This document shows, one piece after another, positions 35,518-43,587 of a stretch of DNA of 64,000 bases. Location: positions 123,940-187,939 of the forward strand of contig NZ_AXAS01000017.1 in assembly GCF_000472925.1 (NCBI RefSeq), written 5' to 3'. The DNA comes from Bradyrhizobium sp. Ec3.3. Lineage in GTDB: Bacteria > Pseudomonadota > Alphaproteobacteria > Rhizobiales > Xanthobacteraceae. The translations under genes were made by a program, and so were the position numbers. The notes under the pieces are model-generated. The model was not told where the DNA came from, searched no databases, and worked only from the letters and a program-made list of their open reading frames with translations. Positions within the stretch are counted from its first letter, which is position 1, and every line of letters starts with the position of its first letter.

Positions 35518-36795
35518 ATGAATGCCGATACGCAGCAGAGGATTCTCGACGCCGTCGATGCCGGCTTCGAGGCCCAGCTTGCGACCACACGCGATTTCGT
35601 CGCGATCCCCTCGACCCGCGGCGCTGAGGGGCCCTGTCAGGACATGATGGGTGATCTGCTCCGCGCGCGGGGTTATGAGGTCGACGACTGGCACGTCAAC
35701 GTCGACGAACTCAGGGATCTGCGCGGCTTCGGTCCGATCGAGCATGATTTCTCCAAGGCGCGCACGGTGGTCGGCACCTACCGCCCGCAAACGAGCGGCG
35801 GCAAATCACTGATACTGCAAGGCCACTGCGACGTCGTGCCGGCGGGACCGCTGGAGCTCTGGGACACCCCGCCATTTGCGCCGGTCATCAAGGACGGCAA
35901 AATGTACGGCCGCGGTGCCTGCGACATGAAGTCCGGCACCATCGGCGCACTCTATGCGCTCGATGCGATCAAGGCCGCAGGCCTTCGGCCCACGGCGCGG
36001 ATCCATTTCCAGTCCGTGATCGAGGAGGAGAGCACCGGCGTCGGCGCGCTCTCGACGCTCCAGCGCGGCTATCGCGCCGATGCCTGCTTCATTCCGGAGC
36101 CGACCGGCGGCAAGATGGTGCGCTCGCAGGTCGGCGTGATCTGGTTTCGTCTGCGCGTGAAGGGCCATCCGACCCATGTGGCGTTTGCCGGCTCCGGCGC
36201 GAATGCGATCATGGCCGCCTATCATCTGATCCAGGCGTTGCAAAAGCTCGAGATAGAATGGAACGAGCGCGCCAAGAGTGATCGTCACTTCAAGACGCTC
36301 AACCATCCCATCAACTTCAACCCTGGCATCATCAAGGGCGGCGACTGGGCCTCCAGCGTGCCGGCCTGGTGCGACGTCGATTGCCGTATCGCGGTTCTGC
36401 CGGGCTGGTCCATCGCCGATCACCAGAAGGAGATTCTGGCCTGCGTCGCGGCCGCGGCGCGAAACCACCGCTTCCTCGCCAACAATCCGCCCGAGGTCGA
36501 ATGGTCCGGCTTCCTGTCGGAAGGCTATGAGCTGACCAACGCGGCCGCGCCCGAAGCCGCCTTCGGCAAGGCCTTCAACGCCGTCTATGGCGGCGCGGTC
36601 GAAGACCTCGTCTTCACCGCGCTCACCGACACCCGCTTCTACGGCCTCAACCACGGCATCCCCAGCCTCTGCTTCGGCCCGAGCGGCGGCGAGATCCACG
36701 GCTTCAATGAATATGTCGATCTGGAGTCGCTGAAGAAGTCGACCAAGGCGATGGCGCTGTTCATCGCGGAATGGTGCGGGGTGGAGAAGGGGTAG
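35518..36795 (+). CDS. M20-family metallopeptidase (ArgE/DapE type)
   Basis: 425 residues from the ATG at 35518 (GGAG 9 bp upstream). The two-zinc catalytic set is visible: LQGHCDVVPAG (His and Asp), the bridging Asp in YGRGACDMKSG, and the catalytic and metal Glu pair in SVIEEESTG. A dimerisation domain follows (about 205-320, VKGHPTHVAFAGSGANAI). The C-terminal His is in GGEIHGFNEYV. Such enzymes deacylate N-acyl amino acids (acetylornithine, succinyl-diaminopimelate or others). No arginine or lysine genes are adjacent, so the substrate is open. Confidence 0.9.
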   Translation: MNADTQQRILDAVDAGFEAQLATTRDFVAIPSTRGAEGPCQDMMGDLLRARGYEVDDWHVNVDELRDLRGFGPIEHDFSKARTVVGTYRPQTSGGKSLILQGHCDVVPAGPLELWDTPPFAPVIKDGKMYGRGACDMKSGTIGALYALDAIKAAGLRPTARIHFQSVIEEESTGVGALSTLQRGYRADACFIPEPTGGKMVRSQVGVIWFRLRVKGHPTHVAFAGSGANAIMAAYHLIQALQKLEIEWNERAKSDRHFKTLNHPINFNPGIIKGGDWASSVPAWCDVDCRIAVLPGWSIADHQKEILACVAAAARNHRFLANNPPEVEWSGFLSEGYELTNAAAPEAAFGKAFNAVYGGAVEDLVFTALTDTRFYGLNHGIPSLCFGPSGGEIHGFNEYVDLESLKKSTKAMALFIAEWCGVEKG

Positions 36796-36806
36796 GTCCT
36801 ATCTCC

Positions 36807-37082
36807 ATGAGAAGCCTGTTGCGGCGCTACTGGTTTCGTTTCGACGGGATTGGACCGTACGACCCGCTCCAAAGAGGATGTGGCGTCACGGCCTACAGTT
36901 ATGAGGATGCATTGGCCATTCTCGGCCAAACGGTCTTCAAAGAGCAAGGCGTGCTGGCCGTGGCTGAGGTGATCGAAGACGTAGACATCCGTACGCTCGA
37001 CCAGGGTCACGCGATTCCCAACATGGAAGCCCCAGTCTGGCGAGGCGTTTGGTATCCAAAAGGCCATCGGCGGACTTGGTAG
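36807..37082 (+). CDS. Conserved hypothetical protein, 91 residues
   Basis: It starts at ATG 36807, 11 bp after the peptidase stop, and is probably co-transcribed with it. The sequence begins RSLLRRYWFRFDGIGPYDPL and contains GCGVTAYSYEDALAIL and a Trp-rich end (PVWRGVWYPKGHRR). No signal peptide or membrane segment. It looks like a small cytoplasmic globular protein; I do not recognise the function. Confidence 0.7.
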   Translation: MRSLLRRYWFRFDGIGPYDPLQRGCGVTAYSYEDALAILGQTVFKEQGVLAVAEVIEDVDIRTLDQGHAIPNMEAPVWRGVWYPKGHRRTW

Positions 37083-37126
37083 CTTGCAGCGCTTCGGGAG
37101 GGGAGGGCACTGGCGCGTCAAGATGC

Positions 37127-37138
37127 TTTAAGCTTAAA
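37127..37138. promoter_or_regulatory. Palindrome upstream of the kyn operon
   Basis: TTTAAGCTTAAA is a perfect 12-base palindrome in an A/T-rich patch about 70 bp before the first gene of the tryptophan catabolic operon. A dimeric repressor (MarR or Lrp type) is plausible, but no regulator gene is adjacent. Confidence 0.4.
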
Positions 37139-37208
37139 ATAAAGACTAGGATGGCGGCGCGGCCGGTGGCAGACTGGCGACCTGTCGCCTGCGAGTCTGG
37201 GAGTAACG

Positions 37209-38018
37209 ATGCGCGATTGGGATGATGCGTATGCCAACTCGGCTCATGTGCCGGGATCGGACACACTGCCCGCGCTCTGGGCCGAGCGCGCCGCGTCCTA
37301 TCGCGCGGGGCTCAGGGCATTTCGTCCGGACATCGCCTATGGCTCAGGCGAGCGCCAGTGTCTCGACCTGATCCTGCCCAATGGCGACACAAAGGGCCTC
37401 GTCGTCTTCGTCCATGGCGGCTACTGGATGCGGTTCGACAAATCGTCGTGGACCGACCTTGCTGAAGGCGCGCGCCACCATGGCTTTGCCGTCGCGCTGC
37501 CGAGCTACACGCTGACGCCGGCCGCGCGCATCTCCGACATCACGGCCGAGATGGCGGCTGCCATCGCCACCGCGGCCGCGCTCGTCGCCGGACCGATCCG
37601 GCTTGCCGGCCACTCCGCCGGCGGCCATCTCGTCACCCGTATGCTCTGCAAAGACAGCCGGCTTGAGCCTGCAGTCTACAACCGCATCGCCGGGACGCTG
37701 TCGATCAGCGGTCTGCACGATCTGCGCCCGCTGCTGAAGACCAAGATGAACGCCACGCTTGGCATGACTCTGGAGGAGGCGACGCTCGAAAGCGCCGCGC
37801 TGCATCTGCCGCGCGGACACGTGCCGCTCACGGCCTGGGTCGGCGGCGCCGAGCGGCCCGAATTCGTCCGCCAGGCCGAGCTGATGGCAAACGTCTGGAC
37901 CGGTTTTGACGTGCCGACGCGTCTGGTGGTCGAGCCTGGCTACAACCATTTCACGGTCGTCGACGGGCTCAAGGATCCCTCGTCGAAAATCACCGCGAAC
38001 CTGGTTGGCCTGGACTGA
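37209..38018 (+). CDS. Alpha/beta hydrolase, probable kynurenine formamidase
   Basis: 269 residues. The oxyanion-hole motif is FVHGGYWMRFDKS, the nucleophile elbow is LAGHSAGGHL and the catalytic His lies in GYNHFTVVDGL. This HGGYW type is that of the arylformamidase (AFMID-like) group, not the metal-dependent KynB. GGGAG precedes the ATG by 6 bp. It is the first gene of an operon with tryptophan 2,3-dioxygenase (22 bp downstream) and kynureninase. Hydrolysis of N-formylkynurenine to kynurenine is therefore the most economical role. Confidence 0.85.
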   Translation: MRDWDDAYANSAHVPGSDTLPALWAERAASYRAGLRAFRPDIAYGSGERQCLDLILPNGDTKGLVVFVHGGYWMRFDKSSWTDLAEGARHHGFAVALPSYTLTPAARISDITAEMAAAIATAAALVAGPIRLAGHSAGGHLVTRMLCKDSRLEPAVYNRIAGTLSISGLHDLRPLLKTKMNATLGMTLEEATLESAALHLPRGHVPLTAWVGGAERPEFVRQAELMANVWTGFDVPTRLVVEPGYNHFTVVDGLKDPSSKITANLVGLD

Positions 38019-38040
38019 CGCAGATCTGAGAGGGGATGTC

Positions 38041-38880
38041 ATGACCAGCAACGACTACGATCCCACCGCCGAGGGCGCCGAGACCGATTTCGCTCGGCGG
38101 ATGTCCTACGGCGACTATCTCCAGCTGGATGCGATCCTTGGCGCGCAGCATCCGCTGTCGGATGCGCATGACGAGATGCTGTTCATCATCCAGCACCAGA
38201 CCTCGGAGCTCTGGATGCGCCTTGCCATTCACGAGCTCAGCGCCGCCCGTCGCGCCATCGCGCGTGACGAGGTATCGCCGGCGATGAAGATGCTGGCGCG
38301 CGTCTCCCGCATCTTCGAGCAGCTGAACAGCGCCTGGGACGTGCTGCGCACGATGACCCCAAGCGAGTACACGCATTTCCGCTCCAAGCTCGGGCAATCC
38401 TCGGGCTTCCAGTCGAGCCAGTATCGCCTGATCGAATATCTCCTCGGCAACCGCAATCACGCGATGCTGAAGCCGCATGCGCATGACGCCGAGGTCACGC
38501 ATCTTCTCGAGGCGGAGCTGGCGACGCCGAGCCTATATGACGAGGTGCTGCGCCTCGCCGACCGCAAGGGGCTCGCGATGCCGCCTTCTGTCCTGGCGCG
38601 TGACGTCCGCGAGACACACAGCCTGAACGAAGGCGTGCTGGAGGCGTGGCGGGAGGTCTATGAGGCGCCGGAGACGCATTGGATGCTCTACGAGCTCGCC
38701 GAAAAACTCGTCGACTTCGAGGATTATTTCCGCCGCTGGCGCTTCAATCACGTCACCACCGTTGAGCGGGTCATCGGCTTCAAGCGCGGCACCGGCGGCA
38801 CCGGCGGGGTCAGCTATCTCAAGCGCATGCTGGAGGTCGAGCTGTTTCCCGAACTTTGGCGCGTCCGCACCATTCTTTGA
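38041..38880 (+). CDS. kynA: Tryptophan 2,3-dioxygenase
   Basis: A 279-residue haem enzyme that opens the indole ring of L-tryptophan to give N-formylkynurenine. Family blocks are MSYGDYLQLDAILGAQHPLS, HDEMLFIIQHQTSELWMRL (with the distal His), SGFQSSQYRLIEYLLGN, and the C-terminal proximal-haem region RWRFNHVTTVERVIGFKRGTGG (quoted in part), with the axial His in FNHVTT. Length and order fit bacterial KynA. It is the middle gene of the kyn operon. Confidence 0.96.
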   Translation: MTSNDYDPTAEGAETDFARRMSYGDYLQLDAILGAQHPLSDAHDEMLFIIQHQTSELWMRLAIHELSAARRAIARDEVSPAMKMLARVSRIFEQLNSAWDVLRTMTPSEYTHFRSKLGQSSGFQSSQYRLIEYLLGNRNHAMLKPHAHDAEVTHLLEAELATPSLYDEVLRLADRKGLAMPPSVLARDVRETHSLNEGVLEAWREVYEAPETHWMLYELAEKLVDFEDYFRRWRFNHVTTVERVIGFKRGTGGTGGVSYLKRMLEVELFPELWRVRTIL

Positions 38881-38887
38881 GCCAGCC

Positions 38888-40096
38888 ATGACCAAGACCC
38901 GACTTCGCGTCTACGACGACACCAGAGCGCTCTTCCATCTGCCCGAGGGCGTGATCTATCTCGACGGCAATTCGCTCGGCGCGCTGCCGCTGGGCGTTGC
39001 CGAAAAGGTTGACCGCGTGATCCGGCAGGAATGGGGCGATGAGCTCATTCGCGCGTGGAACACGGCGGGCTGGTACGTGCAGCCGCGCAACGTGGGCAAT
39101 CGCATCGGCCGGCTGATCGGCGCGGAGGCGGGCTCGGTGATGATGGGCGACACGCTCTCGCTCAAGGCCTACCAGGCGCTCGCCGCCGCGCTCGATATGA
39201 AGCCTGAGCGCAAAATCGTGCTCTCTGACACCGGCAATTTTCCGACTGATCTCTACATGGCCGAAGGCCTGATCGCGACGCTCGGGCGAGGGCACCAGCT
39301 GCGCCTCGTGGCGCCGGAGGCGGTCCAGGCCGCGCTGTCGGAGGAGATTGCGGTGCTCTACCTCACGGAGGTCGACTACCGCACCGGTCGCCGCCATGAC
39401 ATGGCGCAGCTCACTGCAAAGGCGCATGCGCTGGGCATCGTGACCGTCTGGGACCTCGCGCATTCGGCCGGCGCACTGCCGGTCGATCTCGCCGGCGTCG
39501 ACGCCGACTTCGCTGCGGGGTGCACCTACAAATATCTCAACGGCGGTCCCGGTGCGCCGGCCTTCCTTTACGTCGCGCCGCGCCACGCCGATCGGGCGCG
39601 CGCCGCGCTCTCGGGCTGGATGGGCCACGCAAAGCCGTTCGCCTTCGATCTCGGCTATGCGCCCGCGGGCGGCGTGGAACGCATGCGCGTCGGCACGCCG
39701 TCGGTGCTCGCGATGGCTGCGCTGGAGGCTTCACTCGACATCTGGGACCGCGTCGATCTTGGCGAAGTGCGGGCCCGCTCGCTGGCGCTCGGCGATCTCC
39801 TGATCGCGGAGGTGGAGCGCCGCTGCCCGGAGCTTAAGCTCGTGACGCCACGCGCGCACGAGATGCGTGGCTCGCAGGTTTCCTTCGCCTTTGACGGCGG
39901 CTACGCCGCCATGCAGGCCCTGATCGCCCGCGGCGTGATTGGCGACTTCCGCGCCCCCGACATCATGCGCTTCGGCCTGACGCCGCTGTATATCGGGGAG
40001 GACGAGGTGATGAAGGCCGCCGAGATCATCGAGGAGGTGATCGTTGGCGAAGTATGGAGGCGACCGGAATTCCAGGTCGTGAATGCGGTGACGTAG
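38888..40096 (+). CDS. kynU: Kynureninase
   Basis: A 402-residue PLP enzyme that splits kynurenine to anthranilate and alanine. Key segments are IYLDGNSLGALPLGV, EWGDELIRAWN, LSDTGNFPTDLYMAEGL, VWDLAHSAGALPVDL, and the PLP lysine in CTYKYLNGGPG, followed by PSVLAMAALEASL. It begins 7 bp after the kynA stop and completes a three-gene tryptophan-to-anthranilate pathway. An extragenic palindrome follows at 40115. Confidence 0.96.
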   Translation: MTKTRLRVYDDTRALFHLPEGVIYLDGNSLGALPLGVAEKVDRVIRQEWGDELIRAWNTAGWYVQPRNVGNRIGRLIGAEAGSVMMGDTLSLKAYQALAAALDMKPERKIVLSDTGNFPTDLYMAEGLIATLGRGHQLRLVAPEAVQAALSEEIAVLYLTEVDYRTGRRHDMAQLTAKAHALGIVTVWDLAHSAGALPVDLAGVDADFAAGCTYKYLNGGPGAPAFLYVAPRHADRARAALSGWMGHAKPFAFDLGYAPAGGVERMRVGTPSVLAMAALEASLDIWDRVDLGEVRARSLALGDLLIAEVERRCPELKLVTPRAHEMRGSQVSFAFDGGYAAMQALIARGVIGDFRAPDIMRFGLTPLYIGEDEVMKAAEIIEEVIVGEVWRRPEFQVVNAVT

Positions 40097-40114
40097 CCCG
40101 CGCTGTCTCCACAA

Positions 40115-40200
40115 CGTCATTGCGAGCGCAGCGAAGCAATCCAGACTATCGCCGCGGTGGGATTCTGGATTGCTTCGTCGCTTCGCTCCTCGCAATGACG
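40115..40200. repeat. CGTCATTGCGAG extragenic palindrome, copy 1
   Basis: Arms CGTCATTGCGAG (40115-40126) and its complement (40189-40200) enclose a second inverted pair, GAAGCAATCCAG and CTGGATTGCTTC. A closely similar unit lies at 43417-43502. Both lie downstream of plus-strand genes. This is a dispersed alphaproteobacterial repeat; function unknown, possibly transcript-end stability. Confidence 0.75.
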
Positions 40201-40271
40201 AGCTTGTGGCAAGCGCTATCCACACTGTCGTATCCCAATTGTTCAAGCCAGGGCATGACTGAGATTGTGTA

Positions 40272-40682
40272 TCAACCCGCCTTGCGCGCTTTCGTGCGCG
40301 CTGCCGGCGCTTTCTTCTTCGCCTTGCCCTGATTGTATTCGATCGCTGCACGCACGAGCTGTTTCAGCGCCCGCGCGTTGATCTTGTCACCTTCGAGGAA
40401 ATCGATTGCGCGGCGTTCGTTGCCATCGAGGCCGGCGTTGAAGAGTTTTTCGGGATCGGCGAGACGCGCTCCGTACATGAAGGTCAGCTTCACCTTGCCC
40501 TTGTGGGCATTGGCGACCGCGATGATGCCGTCGCGCTCCCACACCGGACTGCCCATCCACTTCCATTCCTCGACGATCTCGCTGTCGGCCTCGAGGATGG
40601 CGTTGCGCAGGTTCGCAAACATCTTGCCGCGCCAGTCGGTGATCCCGGCGATCAGTTGGTCGATTTTTTCCGATGGAGTCAT
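40272..40682 (-). CDS. DUF1801 (YdhG/YdeI-like) protein
   Basis: 136 residues. DUF1801 features are ANLRNAILEADSEIVEEWKW, GSPVWERDGIIAVANAHKGK, and LTFMYGARLADPEKLFNAG. The tail is Lys/Ala-rich (KAKKKAPAARTKARKAG), possibly nucleic-acid binding. The family is structurally like iron-chaperone CyaY-adjacent proteins, but its role is unknown. It is the last of four genes in the same direction that start with an ArsR regulator. Confidence 0.85.
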   Translation of the reverse strand: MTPSEKIDQLIAGITDWRGKMFANLRNAILEADSEIVEEWKWMGSPVWERDGIIAVANAHKGKVKLTFMYGARLADPEKLFNAGLDGNERRAIDFLEGDKINARALKQLVRAAIEYNQGKAKKKAPAARTKARKAG

Positions 40683-40738
40683 TTGAGGTTCTGTGCTCCC
40701 AATTCTGGTCCTGTTCTACGTCGGGCGAGCGATCGCCG

Positions 40739-40945
40739 TCAGCCACTTCGCCATTTGGTGGCATAGGGCAGGGCGAACAGATAGAGGCCGGAGAGCAGAA
40801 GCAGCATGAGCGGGAACAGCGCCAGGAGGCCGATCCAGACCGCCTGCATCTCCAGCCCCATGGCGAGGACATTGACGATGACGGCCACCGTGAAGCCAAT
40901 CGACAGCCAGCGGTGAACCTGCCGAATCCACATGTTCCAGTTCAA
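40739..40945 (-). CDS. Small two-helix membrane protein
   Basis: 68 residues with two hydrophobic segments (SIGFTVAVIVNVLAMGL and VWIGLLALFPLMLLLLSGLY) after an amphipathic start (NWNMWIRQVHRWL). Such genes commonly lie after ArsR-SRPBCC pairs in Bradyrhizobium. Function unknown. AGGAGG-type sequence is present just upstream of its ATG. Confidence 0.7.
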   Translation of the reverse strand: MNWNMWIRQVHRWLSIGFTVAVIVNVLAMGLEMQAVWIGLLALFPLMLLLLSGLYLFALPYATKWRSG

Positions 40946-40978
40946 TGAGACCTCCTGTCCTAGAGTGCAACGGCGGCG

Positions 40979-41404
40979 TCAGTCTGCCTGCGGCAGGACC
41001 TCTTCCAGCTTCGCCAAGAACTGCTTCCATCCGGCATGCGCGCCGCCATAGGCCTGCTTCTGGTCCGGGCGGAATCCCACCTGCTCGACGCGGAGCAGAG
41101 TTCCGCCGCGCGTCGGGGTGAGGGTAAAGGTCACCACGCTCTCCAGATTGTAGGCCGCATCCTGATGCGCAAAGTTCCAGGTGTAGGCGAGCGCCTTGTT
41201 CGGCTCGATCGTGAGGACCTCGCAGTCGAGCACGCCGCCCCACTCGCCGGTGAGCTTGAAACGATGGCCCGGCACCGGCACAAAATCGTTCTTCATCAGC
41301 CACTCCGAGATCAAATGCGGCTGCGTCAGGGCCCGCCAAAGCTTCTCGGGCGGATGTGCGAACTCGCGCTCGACGACGACGGAACGGGTCTCGGTCTTGT
41401 TCAT
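40979..41404 (-). CDS. SRPBCC (AHSA1-type) domain protein
   Basis: 141 residues of the START-like fold: VVVEREFAHPPEKLWRALTQ, WLMKNDFVPVPGHRF, VLDCEVLTIEPNKALAYTW and HAGWKQFLAKLEEVL. It overlaps the end of the ArsR gene by 4 bp, so the two are translated together. Such ArsR-SRPBCC pairs are frequent; the ligand is unknown, a hydrophobic small molecule being likely. Confidence 0.88.
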   Translation of the reverse strand: MNKTETRSVVVEREFAHPPEKLWRALTQPHLISEWLMKNDFVPVPGHRFKLTGEWGGVLDCEVLTIEPNKALAYTWNFAHQDAAYNLESVVTFTLTPTRGGTLLRVEQVGFRPDQKQAYGGAHAGWKQFLAKLEEVLPQAD

Positions 41405-41724
41405 TGGTCCATCCTCTTGAGAAGATCCTCGAGGTCATCGAACCGGCTTTGCCAGAAGCCGGTCATCTTGCTGGTCCAGTCGATCAGCGGGGCGAGCGCG
41501 CGAAGCTGCGCGCTGTAATGCGTCTGGCGGCCCTCGTGGCGGTCGCGCACGAGGCCCGCTTGTTTCAACGCCATCAGATGCTTCGAAACGGCTGGTTGCG
41601 ACACGCCGGCCCGCGCTGTCAACGCGCCAACGGTCTGCTCGCCGTGGCGGCACAGCCGTTCGAAGATAGCCCGCCGAGTCGGATCGGCAAGGGTCCGGAA
41701 CAGCACATCGTGGGTGTTGGCCAT
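41401..41724 (-). CDS. ArsR-family transcriptional regulator
   Basis: 107 residues from the ATG at 41724 (MANTHDVLFRTLADPTRRA). An ATG at 41742 is also in frame but lies inside an operator-like palindrome. The winged helix is clear: TRRAIFERLCRHGEQTVGAL, then the recognition helix VSQPAVSKHLMALKQAGLV. No metal-binding Cys pairs are seen, so it belongs to the non-metal-sensing group that pairs with SRPBCC proteins. It probably represses its own operon through the two ATAAC-N6-GTTAT sites just upstream. Confidence 0.88.
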   Translation of the reverse strand: MANTHDVLFRTLADPTRRAIFERLCRHGEQTVGALTARAGVSQPAVSKHLMALKQAGLVRDRHEGRQTHYSAQLRALAPLIDWTSKMTGFWQSRFDDLEDLLKRMDQ

Positions 41725-41733
41725 GTGAGATTG

Positions 41734-41775
41734 ATAACTCATTGGTTATGAATTGTCGTATAACCCGATAGTTAT
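41734..41775 (-). promoter_or_regulatory. Twin ATAAC-N6-GTTAT operator of the ArsR operon
   Basis: Two inverted repeats, 41734-41749 and 41760-41775, both read ATAAC-N6-GTTAT and both are followed by GAATT on the plus strand. Their centres are 26 bp apart. Imperfect palindromes of this length are usual ArsR sites. The first overlaps the upstream candidate start codon, which favours the downstream ATG. Confidence 0.7.
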
Positions 41776-42009
41776 GAATTCGTCAAGCGGGGATGCGCCT
41801 GACGTCGCTCGCGCCTGGACGGAACGCCTCTAGCTTGAATCAATTCAAGCCAGGCGCGACAGCTCCAATCGCACCTCCGCTCGTGCCGGATGGCTGGGCT
41901 GCATGTTTCCGTATGGGTTGTAAGTTGACTTGCTCCACACGCCGGCGCTGAGTCAGTCCCAAGGCATCGCTGCCGGGGAACGAGCAGACGTGCCGGCAGG
42001 AGGGCGGAA

Positions 42010-43380
42010 ATGTTCGAAGTGCGCAAGCCTGGTTGCATCTTCATCGTCTTTGTGTTGCTCGTCGCAATTGGCGTGAGCCTTGTTGCTTCGCGGCCTGCGC
42101 AGGCGCAACAGAACTCCGCGGTCCTTTTCCAGAACGTCCGCATCTTCGATGGCCGGAACAGTACGCTCTCGGCGCCATTCAATGTGCTTATCCGCAATGG
42201 CAAGATCGAGAAGATCTCGGCCGCGCCGCTGACCGCGGATGCGCAGGCGATCGATGGCGGCAATCGCGTGCTGATGCCCGGGCTGATCGACGCGCATTGG
42301 CACGCGATGCTGGTGCGCCCGACGCCGGCGGCTGCGATTGCGGGCGACGTCGGCTACCTGAATCTGCAAGCGGCCGCGGAAGCCACCGCCACACTGATGC
42401 GAGGTTTTACGACGGTGCGCGACATGGGCGGCCCGAGCTTCGGGCTCAAGCGCGCCATCGACGAGGATCTCGTGGCAGGTCCCCGCATCTATCCCTCCGG
42501 CGCGATGATCACCATCAGCGGCGGCCATGGGGACTTCCGGCAATTGTCCGACCTGCCGCGGACGATCGGCGGCATGCTGAGCCGCATGGAGCTGATTGGC
42601 GGCAGCATGGTCGCCGACAGTCCGGACGAGGTCCGCGTGCGCGCCCGCGAGCAGCTCATGCAGGGCGCGACGCAGGTCAAGCTCACGGCGGGCGGCGGTG
42701 TGGCCTCGCCGTTCAGCCCGCTCGACGTCTCCACCTTCACCGAGCCCGAGCTGCGCGCGGCGGTCGAGGCGGCCGAGAACTGGGGCACTTATGTGGCCGT
42801 GCACGCCTACACGCCGGTGGCGATCCAGCGCTCGATCGCGGCGGGCGCGAAATGCGTCGAGCACGGCCATCTCATGGACGAGGCCTCGGCGCGTCTGATG
42901 GCCGAGAAGGGCATCTGGCTGAGCACGCAGCCGTTCCTCGATCTCGCCGGTGCCGCCGCGCTGGGGCCCTCGGAGCAGGACAAGATGCAGCAGGTGGTCA
43001 CCGGCACCGACAGGGTCTATGCACTTGCCAAGAAGTACAAGATCAAGACCGCCTTCGGCACCGACGTCCTGTTCTCCAAGGCGCTCGCCGAGCGGCAGGG
43101 CGCGATGCTCGCCGACCTCACCCGCTGGTACACGCCGGCCGAGGCGCTGGCGATGGCGACATCGGCGAACGGCGAGCTCCTGAGCCTGTCCGGTCCGCGC
43201 AATCCCTATCCCGGCAAGCTCGGCGTGGTCGAGGAAGGCGCCTTGGCGGACCTGCTGCTGGTCGATGGCAACCCGATCGAGAACATCAAGCTGGTCGCAG
43301 ACCCCGCGAAGAATTTCGTCGTCATCATGAAAGGCGGAAAGATCTACAAGAATACGCTGGCCGGCGACAGCAGGAGATAG
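42010..43380 (+). CDS. Exported amidohydrolase
   Basis: 456 residues. A hydrophobic N-terminus (IFIVFVLLVAIGVSLVASRPAQAQ) serves as signal or anchor. The metal-dependent hydrolase barrel follows: GLIDAHWHAM (HxH, with Trp between), a likely carbamylated Lys in VKLTAGGGV, VHAY and EHGHLMD for the later His ligands, and the Asp in AFGTDVLF. This resembles the imidazolonepropionase/prolidase-like amidohydrolases that cleave small N-acylated or cyclic substrates. Substrate unknown. An extragenic repeat follows at 43417. Confidence 0.88.
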   Translation: MFEVRKPGCIFIVFVLLVAIGVSLVASRPAQAQQNSAVLFQNVRIFDGRNSTLSAPFNVLIRNGKIEKISAAPLTADAQAIDGGNRVLMPGLIDAHWHAMLVRPTPAAAIAGDVGYLNLQAAAEATATLMRGFTTVRDMGGPSFGLKRAIDEDLVAGPRIYPSGAMITISGGHGDFRQLSDLPRTIGGMLSRMELIGGSMVADSPDEVRVRAREQLMQGATQVKLTAGGGVASPFSPLDVSTFTEPELRAAVEAAENWGTYVAVHAYTPVAIQRSIAAGAKCVEHGHLMDEASARLMAEKGIWLSTQPFLDLAGAAALGPSEQDKMQQVVTGTDRVYALAKKYKIKTAFGTDVLFSKALAERQGAMLADLTRWYTPAEALAMATSANGELLSLSGPRNPYPGKLGVVEEGALADLLLVDGNPIENIKLVADPAKNFVVIMKGGKIYKNTLAGDSRR

Positions 43381-43416
43381 CGACGTCGATAGTGTGGTGC
43401 GCCTGCGCCCACACCC

Positions 43417-43502
43417 CGTCATTGCGAGCGCAGCGAAGCAATCCAGGCTGTCTCCGCCGAGGCAGTCTGGATTGCTTCGTCGCAAGAGCTCCTCGCAATG
43501 AC
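43417..43502. repeat. CGTCATTGCGAG extragenic palindrome, copy 2
   Basis: Same 86-base plan as the copy at 40115: outer arms CGTCATTGCGAG and CTCGCAATGACA, inner GAAGCAATCCAG and CTGGATTGCTTC. It lies 36 bp after the amidohydrolase stop. Confidence 0.75.
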
Positions 43503-43587
43503 AGCGTTGATAGAGCTGCGCGCCTAACCTCGACGCTCGTAGGGTGGGGTAGCGAAGCGTAACCCACCATGTTGGCCGTAACCACCC

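Noticed and set aside
42033..43562. A 509-residue frame overlapping the amidohydrolase in another phase
   Set aside because: Composition is Arg/Gly/His-rich and the metal-site motifs lie only in the 42010 frame.
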